DNA of 64,000 nucleotides from Rhizobium sp. ARZ01 (GCF_014851675.1 NZ_JACVAE010000005.1:291024-355023); one strand, 5' to 3'; shown: positions 16,968 to 26,093, counted from the stretch's first letter. Notes: generated by a model from the letters alone, not told the origin. Translations and numbers: made by a program.

Positions 16968-17494
16968 GGCGTAAAACCGGACATGTGGCGGCTGTAAGCT
17001 CGAGACGCCTTCCGAAGCTGGCCGCGCTCCTCGTGACGGCGGGCGTGGCATTGCACGCTTTGCCCACTTCCGCGCTCGATAGCCAGGAGGCGGGACAGGT
17101 CGTGACCATATTGGAAAGGCTCGTCACAGAAACTGGCGGCAGCGTCTATTTCGACGAGGAGGCCGCGGAGGAGTGGTTTCAGATCGACGACGAGACATCG
17201 CGCTTGATCCCCGCCGCAGGCTTCACCCGTACCGCTTGGAAAACAGCATTCGACCAGACGATGACCGGCTTCATTGCATCCATCCCGCAGGCCGAGATGG
17301 AGCAGATGATGGAGGATTTCATGGACAAGATCGGGGAGGTTGCGAAGATGACCCCCCAGCAGCAGGAGGAAGCGATGGAGCTGGTGCGCGCCGAGAAGGG
17401 GAAATTCGACGGTATCCGCGCACGGGGCGCCGAGTATCAGGATTTCGTCAGCTCGTATACTTTCCGTCTGAGAAAGATTACCTTTCATCGGTAG
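16958..17494 (+). CDS. Exported helical protein of unknown function
   Basis: 178 residues starting at ATG 16958 inside the end of the lipoprotein gene. The N-terminus carries SRRLPKLAALLVTAGVALHA, a twin-arginine-like or long Sec signal ending near PTSALDS. The mature region is acidic and helical (AEMEQMMEDFMDKIGEVAKM, TPQQQEEAMELVRAEKG), closing SYTFRLRKITFHR. I do not recognise a family. Overlap with the lipoprotein gene suggests the two products act together at the envelope. Confidence 0.65.
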   Translation: MLLRRKTGHVAAVSSRRLPKLAALLVTAGVALHALPTSALDSQEAGQVVTILERLVTETGGSVYFDEEAAEEWFQIDDETSRLIPAAGFTRTAWKTAFDQTMTGFIASIPQAEMEQMMEDFMDKIGEVAKMTPQQQEEAMELVRAEKGKFDGIRARGAEYQDFVSSYTFRLRKITFHR

Positions 17495-17898
17495 AAGTAG
17501 TTTCGCTCCCGTCATTCGACGGATCAAAAGCCCGGCAGAAAAAAACGATATTCTTTCCGGCAACAAGCTCTCAATGAGCACAGCACGAAAATTCGATAGC
17601 GCGGGAGATGCGGTCTCCCGACTTCTTTGTTTCTGCATACGAATCTGGCGCGCCCTGCGCGAAAGAATTTTCGTCGCCCCTCTGACCATATGGGGTGGCT
17701 TGGATACCCGCCTGCTACGCCGTTCGAAATTTGAACGGGGGCAGGCGATGCTGATCAGGACTGCGCAATCGAGGGTGAGGCCACGGCCCAAGAGGGTCGT
17801 CGATAGGGCCGTTTCCAAGCGCGGCAGGCGACTTGGGGTCCAGCGCGCGCCTCGATCAATCCCCTCCTACTGAATACCACGCACCTGAGAGTAACATC
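17495..17898. other. Leader region of the autotransporter gene
   Basis: 404 bases without a convincing gene (a 99-codon Arg-rich frame has no ribosome-binding site or family). It must contain the autotransporter promoter unless transcription comes from the small genes upstream. It contains a strong two-part hairpin, listed separately. Confidence 0.4.
17709..17747. promoter_or_regulatory. Two-part hairpin or operator upstream of the autotransporter
   Basis: Outer arms CGCCTGC and GCAGGCG enclose inner arms CCGTTC and GAACGG around GAAATTT. As RNA this is a 13-bp stem interrupted by a small internal loop, 150 bases before the autotransporter start. As DNA the inner part is a palindrome suitable for a dimeric regulator. 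It has no T-run after it. Confidence 0.45.
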
Positions 17899-20800
17899 AT
17901 GTCTATTATCAGCTCCGCCACGAATTCTATTGTACTCAACCGCAAAGGCCGCCTTCTATGCGCAACCGCGCTCATGAGCGTCCTGCTGCCGCTTGCAACC
18001 GCAAAGGCGCAGCAAGCCCAATACAACTATACGCAAACCGGCACCTACGCGGACGACATCTCGATCGACACGTCGGTTCGAATGACGACCGCAGCAGGCA
18101 CCGTCGCGACCTACGCCGGCAATCTGAGCTTCAACACGGCCAACTCGATGCTGGATGTGGGATACGGGGCTGCCGCTGATTCAACGATCATCTTCTCGCC
18201 GGAGACCGTCAGCGGCATTCAACCCTCACCGGGGTCGTATGCCGGATGGTTGCGGCTGTGGTCGGGCCGCTTGCAGTTTGGCGCGGATACCGCCGCACGC
18301 GAGTATTTCTCACGCCACGGCGCGCGCGTTGCCTTATTTGGGGACGGCACTCTGGATCTCGCCGGCAGGGATCTCAATTTATACCAATTCAACAAGGAGG
18401 GCGACGGTGTCGTCCTGAACGATAGCGCCGGGAGCATGGCGACTTTCGGCCTTGAGTTTGGAATGATAAACGGAGGCATTCGTGACGGTGCTGGGACACT
18501 GCGATTGAGGAAGACCGGTTCCGGTGACCTCGTCCTCAACGGTATCAATGACTATTCCGGTGGTACGGAGATCGCGTTTGGCACGGTCTACCTCAGCACC
18601 GGTACCGGTATAGGAACCGGCTCCATCGAATTCAGCTCCAGTGGCTCCGCAGCTTCCGAACTACGGTTCGAGGCTGACGGGTTGAGCCTGGCCAACGACA
18701 TTCTCATCTCGGGCACTTCAGGCGCAATGCTAACCGTCAACACCGGACACTCCGTCGCGCTGGGCGGTGCGATTGCCGGCTCCGGTCCGTTCATAAAATA
18801 CGGTAACGGCACCCTTGCTCTGACGGGGAGGAATAGCTTTACCGGTGACACCGACGTCCAATATGGCACATTGGTACTCGATAGCGGCGATGCTATCGCC
18901 GATGCCAATCTGGTGCGGATCAGCCGCAACGGCACGCTGCGTCTGGCTCAGAGTGAGACGATCGACCGCCTTCAGGGCTCCGGTGGATCAGCTGTGCTTG
19001 ACGGGGGGACGACCCTTTCCGTTGGCGCGTACAATGGCAATTCGAGTATCGCAAGCGTGATTCGTGGGGCCGGAGAACTGCGCAAGCAGGGCAATGGGAC
19101 GCTCGAACTGCTGGCCAACAACACTTACGCTGGCGACACCGCGATTGAAGGTGGCCGGGTCCTGGCGGGTCGGGACTTCGCCTTCGGTCTTGGTGGACAA
19201 GTGACCTTCAGACGAGCCTCGGAAGGTCGCAGCACCCTGGAATTGTCGAATGGTGTCACCATCGCTCAGAATATGCTGCTCGAAGACAGCATCAATCTCG
19301 ACAACAACGATTTCAGCACCCTGTCCGGTGTCATTACTGGTCACAATCACATCATCCACAAGTTGGGCCAAGGAACTGTGAGCCTTACCGGCGAGAGCTT
19401 CGATGCGCCAGGTGCCGTCGTCCGCGCAGGGGGACTGTCGTTTGATGGCCGCTATGGCGGCAATGTTGAGGCGGCTTTCGGCGGCACCGTCACCGGATCC
19501 GGCCGTATCGAGGGCGATGTCTTCATCGAAGATGGCGGGCGGCTCTATGGGCAGTTTGACCGCACCCTGACCATGGGAAGTCTCACGCTCAACGAAAATT
19601 CCGATATAGAAATTCTGGTTGACGCACCGGGCGCCTCGGCCTTCTTCGAAGTTGAAGGCGATCTTGTGCTCGACGGCCGCCTGACGATCGATGATGGCGC
19701 CGGCGTGAATTTTGGTCAGGGCGTGTACCGCCTGTTCAACTATGGCGGCACGTTGACCGACAACGGGCTGGAGGTCGTCGGTGTTCCGGACGACAGCCGG
19801 TACGACATCGGCGATATCGAGATCCAGACCGCGATCGACAAGCAGGTGAACATCGTCGTCGGTGGTGATCCTGGCCCCGGGCCTGACCCGCGTCCGGATA
19901 TTCTGTTCTGGGACGGTCCGAACTTGATTGCGGATGGTGTGATTTCTGGTGGGAGCGGCACTTGGAGCAACGGAACAGAGAACTGGACGACCACAAATGG
20001 TGACGCAAATCATAGCTGGGGCGGCCGTTTTGCCGTGTTTCAGGGCGATGCCGGCACGGTCCTCGTCAACGGTGGCAATGGTCAAGTCTCGGTCACCGGC
20101 ATGCAGTTCGCCGTCGACGGCTACCGTGTCAGAGGCGATGCCATCACACTTGCGGCCGGGGAAACCGTCATCCGTGTCGGCGACGGCTCGCAGGCTGGGG
20201 CGAATTACGTCGCGACGATTGCTTCCGAGTTGCGCGGCGACGGCGCGCTGATCAAGGACGATCTCGGCACTCTGGTTCTCACCGGCAACAACAGCTATCG
20301 CGGGGACACGATCGTGCGGGCTGGCACGCTCGTGGGCGATACCCAGAGTATTCGCAACAATATCGGGAACAACGGCCATGTCGTGTTCAATCAGGATGAT
20401 GACGCCGTCTTCGCGGGCAGCATCTTTGGTCGAGGCACCATGGAGAAATCGGGATCGGGGACACTTACCCTTGCCGGACGCAGCGATCTCGACTGGACGA
20501 TTAGTCAAGGCGGGCTGGCGTCCAGAACAGATCTGTTCGGCGGCGACGTCTCGATTGCTGCGAACAGCTTTATGCGGTTTGAACAGGATGGCAGCGGCAC
20601 ATATCGGGGCACGATCTCAGGTGAGGGTGAATTCCAAGCCGCTGTTGGCAATGGAAACTGGCTTCGCCTGACGGGGGACAGCTCGGCTTTTGTTGGCTGG
20701 ACGTCCGTGGCCAGCGGTGGCCTGATGGTTGATGGCAGACTCGGCGGCGGCCTCAATATGTTCGATGGGACCGTACTTGCGGGTATCGGGACGATTAACG

Positions 20801-22287
20801 GCACCGTCAACATCAATACCGGCGCAACCATTGCGCCGGGAAATTCGATCGGCACTCTCACTATCGCGGGCAACATTCACTTCCGAGAGGGATCGGCCTA
20901 TGAGGTTGAGGTCAATCGAGAAGGCCAATCGGATCTAGTTGACGTCTCAGGCTCGGCATACCTCGATGGCGGGGCCGTTCGGGTAATCGCCGGCACAGGC
21001 AATTATGCAGCCGCAACCCGCTATACGATCCTGACGGCAGACGGCGGCGTCAACGGCACATACACGCGCGGCGTTGCGTCCAATCTCGCCTTCCTCGATC
21101 CTTCGCTCAGCTACGACGACAACAACGTCTATCTGACGATGACCCGTAACAGCGTTACTTTTGACAATGTCGGTGTCACCCGCAATCAGGTCGCCACTGG
21201 CGGCGGTGTCGAGAGCCTGGGTGAAGGCAACGCAGTCTACGATGCCGTCCTGAATTTGTCGGCTGAGCAAGCCCGCTATGCCTTCGATCAGCTTTCAGGA
21301 GAAATTCACGCCTCTGCGAAGAATGCCTTGATCGAGGACAGTCGTTTCGTCCGCAAAGCCGTCAATGACCGTCTCCGTGCGGCCTTCGACGGTGTGGGAG
21401 CGTCTGGCGCAGCGGTGACGTATGAAGACGGTGTGCCGCAGCCGGTTGCGGCCAATACCGATCGCTTCGCGGTTTGGGGCCAGGGCTTCGGCTCGTGGGG
21501 ACATACGAACAGCGACGGCAACGCGGCGCGGCTCAACCGGAAGACGGGCGGCTTTTTCTTCGGAGCGGATGCGCCGGTTTTTGATACCTGGCGGTTCGGT
21601 GCGGTAGCCGGTTACAGCCATACCAGCTTCGATTCCGAGAAAAGCCATTCGTCCGGTTCGAGCGACAACTACCATGTCGGCCTCTATGGCGGTACCGCTT
21701 GGGGTGATTTCGCCTTCCGTACTGGCGCGGCCTACTCTTGGCACGACATATCGACCAGCCGTAGCGTCGCCTTCCCCGGCTTCAACGAGAGCCTTAAGGG
21801 CGACTACAACGCCGGCACAACCCAGGTCTTCGGTGAACTGGCTTATGGCTTCAATTTCGGCTCAACCCGCTTCGAGCCTTTTGCCAACCTTGCCTATGTG
21901 AACCTGCATGCCGATGGCTTCCGCGAGACGGGGGGAGCGGCAGCTCTCACCAGCGGATCGTCCAGCACCGACACGACCTTTACGACGCTCGGCCTGCGCG
22001 GTTCGACCACCTTTGACCTGAACGGAGCCCCCGTCACCGCCAAGGGCATGCTCGGCTGGCGTCACGCCTTCGACGATGTCACGCCGATCTCCTCCATGAG
22101 CTTTGCTGGTGGCGGCAACGCCTTCACCATCGCCGGAGTACCGATCGCCCGCGATGCTGCGGTGGTTGAAGCGGGTCTCGACTTCGCCCTGACGCCATCC
22201 GCGGCAATCGGTGTTACCTATGGCGGACAGTTCGGCTCCGGCATTGTTGATCAGTCTTTCAACGCCAACTTCAGCGCGAAGTTCTGA
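17899..22287 (+). CDS. Large autotransporter (type V secretion) with PATR repeats
   Basis: 1462 residues from the ATG at 17899, chosen because it opens an extended signal peptide (basic n-region, then ATALMSVLLPLATAKAQ). The passenger is a beta-helix with autotransporter-associated repeats: GDLVLNGINDYSGGTEIAFG, GTLALTGRNSFTGDTDVQYG, GTLELLANNTYAGDTAIEGG, GTLVLTGNNSYRGDTIVRAG. A proline linker (GDPGPGPDPRPD) divides it near residue 670. The last about 270 residues are the beta-barrel, beginning RFAVWGQGFGSWGHTNSDGN and ending with Phe (FNANFSAKF). The protein should display or release an adhesin-like stalk. No protease triad is evident. SapC and IalB genes follow. Confidence 0.9.
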   Translation: MSIISSATNSIVLNRKGRLLCATALMSVLLPLATAKAQQAQYNYTQTGTYADDISIDTSVRMTTAAGTVATYAGNLSFNTANSMLDVGYGAAADSTIIFSPETVSGIQPSPGSYAGWLRLWSGRLQFGADTAAREYFSRHGARVALFGDGTLDLAGRDLNLYQFNKEGDGVVLNDSAGSMATFGLEFGMINGGIRDGAGTLRLRKTGSGDLVLNGINDYSGGTEIAFGTVYLSTGTGIGTGSIEFSSSGSAASELRFEADGLSLANDILISGTSGAMLTVNTGHSVALGGAIAGSGPFIKYGNGTLALTGRNSFTGDTDVQYGTLVLDSGDAIADANLVRISRNGTLRLAQSETIDRLQGSGGSAVLDGGTTLSVGAYNGNSSIASVIRGAGELRKQGNGTLELLANNTYAGDTAIEGGRVLAGRDFAFGLGGQVTFRRASEGRSTLELSNGVTIAQNMLLEDSINLDNNDFSTLSGVITGHNHIIHKLGQGTVSLTGESFDAPGAVVRAGGLSFDGRYGGNVEAAFGGTVTGSGRIEGDVFIEDGGRLYGQFDRTLTMGSLTLNENSDIEILVDAPGASAFFEVEGDLVLDGRLTIDDGAGVNFGQGVYRLFNYGGTLTDNGLEVVGVPDDSRYDIGDIEIQTAIDKQVNIVVGGDPGPGPDPRPDILFWDGPNLIADGVISGGSGTWSNGTENWTTTNGDANHSWGGRFAVFQGDAGTVLVNGGNGQVSVTGMQFAVDGYRVRGDAITLAAGETVIRVGDGSQAGANYVATIASELRGDGALIKDDLGTLVLTGNNSYRGDTIVRAGTLVGDTQSIRNNIGNNGHVVFNQDDDAVFAGSIFGRGTMEKSGSGTLTLAGRSDLDWTISQGGLASRTDLFGGDVSIAANSFMRFEQDGSGTYRGTISGEGEFQAAVGNGNWLRLTGDSSAFVGWTSVASGGLMVDGRLGGGLNMFDGTVLAGIGTINGTVNINTGATIAPGNSIGTLTIAGNIHFREGSAYEVEVNREGQSDLVDVSGSAYLDGGAVRVIAGTGNYAAATRYTILTADGGVNGTYTRGVASNLAFLDPSLSYDDNNVYLTMTRNSVTFDNVGVTRNQVATGGGVESLGEGNAVYDAVLNLSAEQARYAFDQLSGEIHASAKNALIEDSRFVRKAVNDRLRAAFDGVGASGAAVTYEDGVPQPVAANTDRFAVWGQGFGSWGHTNSDGNAARLNRKTGGFFFGADAPVFDTWRFGAVAGYSHTSFDSEKSHSSGSSDNYHVGLYGGTAWGDFAFRTGAAYSWHDISTSRSVAFPGFNESLKGDYNAGTTQVFGELAYGFNFGSTRFEPFANLAYVNLHADGFRETGGAAALTSGSSSTDTTFTTLGLRGSTTFDLNGAPVTAKGMLGWRHAFDDVTPISSMSFAGGGNAFTIAGVPIARDAAVVEAGLDFALTPSAAIGVTYGGQFGSGIVDQSFNANFSAKF

Positions 22288-22308
22288 CTGACCCAGTGAT
22301 CGGGACTG

Positions 22309-22336
22309 CGGGTGACGCCTGGGTTAGCGTCACCCG
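22309..22336 (+). terminator. Hairpin after the autotransporter gene
   Basis: Perfect 10-bp arms CGGGTGACGC and GCGTCACCCG with an 8-base loop, starting 21 bases after the stop. The downstream sequence (GTTATCTGG) is only weakly T-rich, so it may attenuate rather than fully stop transcription into sapC. Confidence 0.6.
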
Positions 22337-22538
22337 GTTATCTGGCCGCTGCGCGGATTCTTGGCGACGGCTTCACGATTGAAACGGGGCGCGTCTGGTG
22401 GAGGGCACTACGGGGCGAGCGGCGCCCCCCTCCCGCATTAACCGAGCCACGAGCGGCCGCAGCTCAGGTTGTCTGCCGCGTGCCCGCCGTGGATATGACT
22501 TCAACAATTGTGGCGCAAACGCGCCGGGTGATCCCAAA

Positions 22539-23333
22539 TTGACAGTAGATAGCAATACTTCCCCCGAAGGAGATCGGGCAGGCCTTCCGCTCTTTTACAA
22601 GGATCCCGTGCTTCTCCGCTTCGAAGAGCATGGCGAGGTAGGCCTTGCTCCGGCCTCGAGCTTCGGCTTTGCGCGCAAAGCCGAAGCCATTCCGCTTTCC
22701 ATCAGCGAGTTCGCGGTAGCGATGCGGCACTTCCCGATAGTGTTTTCGATGGGTGAGCGCGCGATGCCGATTGCCGTCGTCGGTATCGAGCAGCGTCGCA
22801 ATCTCTTCATTGGTCGCGATGGTTCCTGGCGTGCGAATAGCTATGTGCCGGCCTATGTTCGCCGCTATCCCTTCATCGTCAGTGAGACCCCGGACAAGGC
22901 GCGACAGTTCCTGGCTATTGATCGGGGTAGTGATCGCTTCGTGCCCTCGATCACCGCGCATCAGCATGGCGAGCGCCTGTTTGATGCCGTGGGCAAGCCA
23001 ACGGCGATAGCGCAATCGGCGCTTGCTTTCTGCCAAGCCTGGCATGCCGATCACGCAAATACCGTTGCGTTCACTCAAGCGATGGCTGGAGTGCAGGTGC
23101 TGGAGCCCTATCATGCCGATATCTGCTTGCCGGACGGCTCGCAGCATCAGGTCAACGGCTTTCAGGCTGTGAATGAAAAAGCCTTCCGTGCGCTTCCGGC
23201 CAAGACCGTTGCCGAATGGCACGCCAATGGCTGGCTCGATCTGGTGGTGCTTCATCGGGCCTCCCTGGAAAGCTTTCAAAGTCTTCTTGACCTAAACGCG
23301 CAGCGCGCAAATGAACGAAAGGCGCTCGCATGA
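22539..23333 (+). CDS. SapC family protein
   Basis: 264 residues if translation starts at TTG 22539; a GTG at 22398 would add 47 unrelated residues, and no ATG lies before conserved sequence. Family features are LPLFYKDPVLLRF at the start, FPIVFSMGERAMPIAVVGIE, and the hallmark YVPAYVRRYPFIVSETPDK. The C-terminus contains the DGS..VNGFQAVNEKAFRALP motif. SapC (PF07277) was named from an S-layer-linked gene; the biochemical role is unknown. It overlaps the IalB gene by 4 bases and follows the autotransporter, so an envelope or surface-layer role is inferred. Confidence 0.75.
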   Translation: MTVDSNTSPEGDRAGLPLFYKDPVLLRFEEHGEVGLAPASSFGFARKAEAIPLSISEFAVAMRHFPIVFSMGERAMPIAVVGIEQRRNLFIGRDGSWRANSYVPAYVRRYPFIVSETPDKARQFLAIDRGSDRFVPSITAHQHGERLFDAVGKPTAIAQSALAFCQAWHADHANTVAFTQAMAGVQVLEPYHADICLPDGSQHQVNGFQAVNEKAFRALPAKTVAEWHANGWLDLVVLHRASLESFQSLLDLNAQRANERKALA

Positions 23334-23968
23334 TGAGCAAAGAACGGATTTTTGGTCTTTCTACGGTCGCAACACTCCTGCTCGGGGCTGGTGTCTCGCT
23401 CTATGTTGCGCCGGGCGTCGCGATCTCCAATCCGACGCAAGTCGCAGCAGCAACTGACAATTATGGCGATCCTGCTCCGCAGCGTTTTGAGGTTGCACAG
23501 GCCCAGGACGGTGGCGGCTCTACGCTGCCCGGCGGGGCCTCATCCCTCAATGAGACATACAAGGATTGGCGCGTCGCCTGCGTTCAGCAGGGAAACGCCA
23601 AGCGCTGCGTGCTCAGCCAGGTTCAGTCACAGCAGAACGGTCAGCGCGTGCTTGCCATTGAATTGAACGCTCCCGTCGCCAATACCGTCTCTGGGACGCT
23701 CATCCTGCCTTTTGGTCTCGCGCTCGATTCCGGCGTGACATTCCAACTTGACGAAAAGCCGGCTATGCAGGCGCTGCGATTCCGCACCTGCATACCGGGC
23801 GGATGCCTCGTCAATGTCAGCTTCGACGCTGCCATGCTGGTAGCTCTGCGTACAGGCACCGCCCTGAAGATCAAGGCCGTTACAGATGGCGGCGCTGCCG
23901 CGCCGTTCTCGATCTCGCTACAGGGCTTTGCCACCGCTGTCGACCGAGTGGGGGCGCTGTCACGTTGA
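23330..23968 (+). CDS. Invasion-associated locus B (IalB) family protein
   Basis: 212 residues with an N-terminal membrane or signal segment (STVATLLLGAGVSLYVAPGV). The IalB domain follows from about residue 75: TYKDWRVACVQQGNAKRCVL, then LAIELNAP, LPFGLALDSGVTFQLDEKP, and FRTCIPGGCLVNVSF. The four cysteines are typical and probably form two disulfides in the periplasm. IalB proteins support host-cell or symbiotic interaction in Bartonella and Brucella, but their mechanism is unclear. ATGA overlap with sapC shows coupling. Confidence 0.85.
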   Translation: MMSKERIFGLSTVATLLLGAGVSLYVAPGVAISNPTQVAAATDNYGDPAPQRFEVAQAQDGGGSTLPGGASSLNETYKDWRVACVQQGNAKRCVLSQVQSQQNGQRVLAIELNAPVANTVSGTLILPFGLALDSGVTFQLDEKPAMQALRFRTCIPGGCLVNVSFDAAMLVALRTGTALKIKAVTDGGAAAPFSISLQGFATAVDRVGALSR

Positions 23969-23989
23969 CGTCAGTCAAGCCAGATTCCT

Positions 23990-24335
23990 TTCTCGCAGCG
24001 GGCGCCAGGTCGGAACTCCTGCGTGTCTGCAGCAGAGCTTCGAATAGAATGCCTGCCTGTTTGACGTCTTTGTCGCGTTTGATCGCACACATGCCGTCGT
24101 TGTGGCGACGCGAGGCCATGATGAGCTTGCGGACGGCGTACCGAGACGGATCAGGGACTGTGACCGGGATGCCGGGTTTTCGGGTCGCGGATGAGGAAAT
24201 CTAGGAATCGAAGCGGATCCGCGCTTGGGCCGCCCAGCGCCGGCATCTTTGCAGGCTGACCCATGTAGTCGTCGGAGCCTCGGTTCGACGTCAGGAACTC
24301 GACCTTGTAACCATCCTTGTTTCGGAAGCTCGGGG
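23990..24335 (-). pseudogene. Dead copy of the GSU2403-type nucleotidyltransferase
   Basis: Fragments YKVEFLTSNRGSDDYMGQPA and MPALGGPSADPLRFLDFLIR in one frame, and KRDKDVKQAGILFEALLQTR in another, are collinear with the intact protein at 40807-41886 (YRVEFLTTNRGKDEYLDKPA; KRDKDIMQAGILTEAMLETR). At least one frameshift separates them. The N-terminal nucleotidyltransferase motif and the C-terminus are missing. It is wedged between IalB and an RTX gene. Confidence 0.75.
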
Positions 24336-24404
24336 AGGCGGCTTGTCCCGATTTTGAGACGTGGACGGCGTGGCTGCCGGGCCGCCCCGTTAGCCCCTGG
24401 AGGA

Positions 24405-25223
24405 TCACAGCAGAAAATGACCTTTGCTGAAGGTCAGCGCGTCGTCCAGGTGGATCGCAAAATCGGGTTTTCCGTCACCGTCCACGTCGCCGAAAATAAA
24501 CGTGTCCGATGCCTTCCTGTCGAAGCGCAGTTCGCCCGCCTTCTTGTGAAAAACTTCTTTTCCGATGAATTTGAAGGCTTGGTGGTCCGCAAGCTTGGTG
24601 TTTGCGTCGATCGCACTCAGATCGATCTTGTCGCCCTCTGAGCCTTGGAAATCGTATATTGTGTCGCGGCCGAGAGAACCGACAGTTGAGTCTTTCACCG
24701 ATTTGAAGATGAAGGTGTCTTTGCCGCTATTTCCAAACAGGTAATCGTGACCCGAGCCGCCATGGATTTTGTCGTCCCCGGCGCCACCTTTCAGCTTGTC
24801 ATTGCCCGTCTTGCCGTAAAGCTTGTCGTTCCCATCGTAGCCGAAAATTATATCTGCATAGCTGCCACCGGAGAGGGAATCACTGCCTTTGAGGACGGAC
24901 TTTACCAACGCGAGGTCGTCCGCCGTTGAGGCTGTGTTAAACACCTTGACGAGGCTCTGGACTGACAGATTTAGGCCAGTCAGCGAGATGTTGACTGTCC
25001 CGGCATAGCTTTCCTGGGCACTGTAAACCGTACCGCCGACCAGATATCCGTATTTATCTGCGGTAAAGCCCGAGCCGGTGATCGTGATTTTGGATCCATC
25101 GGCATATCCAACGATCTTCGTTTTGGTAAACGTTGTGATGTCAGCCGATCCGACTTCCAAAACGAAATCATAGTCAGACATGTCGATCCAATAGTCGCCG
25201 CCGACTTTCAGTGTCACACCCAT
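24405..25223 (-). CDS. Small RTX calcium-binding protein
   Basis: 272 residues. The N-terminal about 115 residues are beta-rich with no known domain (VLEVGSADITTFTKTKIVGY). RTX nonapeptides follow (YGYDGNDKLYGKTGNDKLKG-type, GGAGDDKIHGGSGHDYLFGN), then the same C-terminal secretion domain as the larger RTX protein: DTIYDFQGSEGDKIDLSAID, FHKKAGELRFDRKASDTFIF and the ending LTFSKGHFLL. It begins at ATG 25223 after a G-rich site. Likely exported by the same type I system, encoded elsewhere. Confidence 0.8.
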   Translation of the reverse strand: MGVTLKVGGDYWIDMSDYDFVLEVGSADITTFTKTKIVGYADGSKITITGSGFTADKYGYLVGGTVYSAQESYAGTVNISLTGLNLSVQSLVKVFNTASTADDLALVKSVLKGSDSLSGGSYADIIFGYDGNDKLYGKTGNDKLKGGAGDDKIHGGSGHDYLFGNSGKDTFIFKSVKDSTVGSLGRDTIYDFQGSEGDKIDLSAIDANTKLADHQAFKFIGKEVFHKKAGELRFDRKASDTFIFGDVDGDGKPDFAIHLDDALTFSKGHFLL

Positions 25224-25365
25224 TTTAAGCCCCCATGCTTTGCTTTATGGCCAACTTGATAGAACACTTAATGGTTGCGGGCAATCTAGGTGATGGCTAG
25301 GACATGCCTGTCTTGACTGGAACTTGTGCATCTGTCCCTATGCCCGAATAACGGGTGGGTGGATT

Positions 25366-25584
25366 ATGCATTTAGTTATTGCTTTGGTCGTTTCGTTGAT
25401 GCCTTTTCCAGCTGATTTGCCGATTGACGGAAATGTCGTGACGGTTGGCAAGTGCAACTATTGCGGATGCCGTGGGGGACCCGGGTGGCGCATCAAGAAG
25501 ACTGGTCAGTGCGCCAGCAAGAAGAACCTCGCCAAGCAGTGCGGGATGCCTCCGAGCGATCGACTATGTACAAAGGAAAGCTGA
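25366..25584 (+). CDS. Small exported Cys-rich protein
   Basis: 72 residues from the ATG at 25366 (GGTGG a few bases before). A short hydrophobic leader (MHLVIALVVSLMPFPA) precedes a mature part with a compact cysteine pattern: KCNYCGCRGGPGWR, GQCASKKNLAKQC and RLC. Six cysteines in 40 residues suggest a disulfide-bonded mini-protein. The reading frame overlaps the nuclease gene by 19 bases, so the two are coupled. I do not recognise a named family. Confidence 0.6.
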   Translation: MHLVIALVVSLMPFPADLPIDGNVVTVGKCNYCGCRGGPGWRIKKTGQCASKKNLAKQCGMPPSDRLCTKES

Positions 25585-26075
25585 TCTTGGCCAGCGCGGC
25601 GCTTCTTCTTGGCACCGCTTCGAGTTTTGCCGCGGAACCGATCGTTGGTCGCGCTACCGTCATCGACGGCGACACGATCGAAATCGCTGGCGAACGGATC
25701 CGCTTCAATGGGGTTGATGCTCCGGAGAGCTGGCAAATCTGCATTGACGCTGCCGGCAAGGAATACCGATGTGGTCAGCGTGCGGCCGTTGCATTGGATG
25801 AATACCTCGAGAAGTCACGCCCAACACGGTGCGAGTTCGTCGAGCGCGATCGATACGGACGTGTTGTGGGCAACTGCTACCGGCAGGACGGCGAGAGCGT
25901 CAGCCGCTGGCTTGTCAGCGAAGGCCATGCAGTCGACTGGGCGCGGTATAGTCGAGGCGCTTATCATGACGCGCAGCAGACCGCACAGACCGCAAAGCGC
26001 GGGATCTGGCAGGGCCAATTCGAAATGCCGTGTGAGGCGAGAGCAAGGAAGTCCGGTCGAAAGCCGAGTTGCTGA
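25566..26075 (+). CDS. Secreted thermonuclease (SNase) family protein
   Basis: 169 residues. The signal peptide is MYKGKLILASAALLLGTASS with cleavage after SFA. The staphylococcal-nuclease OB-fold follows: VIDGDTIEIAGERIRFNGVD, APESWQ, then ERDRYGRVVGNCY, with the Arg/Asp/Glu positions expected for Ca-dependent phosphodiester cleavage. Four cysteines occur in the mature part. In rhizobial genomes such proteins are common and usually uncharacterised. It overlaps the Cys-rich mini-protein gene, which may be a partner or inhibitor (inference). Confidence 0.85.
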   Translation: MYKGKLILASAALLLGTASSFAAEPIVGRATVIDGDTIEIAGERIRFNGVDAPESWQICIDAAGKEYRCGQRAAVALDEYLEKSRPTRCEFVERDRYGRVVGNCYRQDGESVSRWLVSEGHAVDWARYSRGAYHDAQQTAQTAKRGIWQGQFEMPCEARARKSGRKPSC

Positions 26076-26093
26076 GAAGTGACGGCAGTGCCT

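Noticed and set aside
17574..17873. 99-codon frame in the autotransporter leader
   Set aside because: Arg-rich, no ribosome-binding site, and it spans the strong hairpin at 17709-17747.
18988..20508. 506-codon open frame antisense to the autotransporter gene
   Set aside because: It mirrors the repetitive GC-rich coding strand, has no ribosome-binding site or family, and the sense frame is a complete autotransporter.
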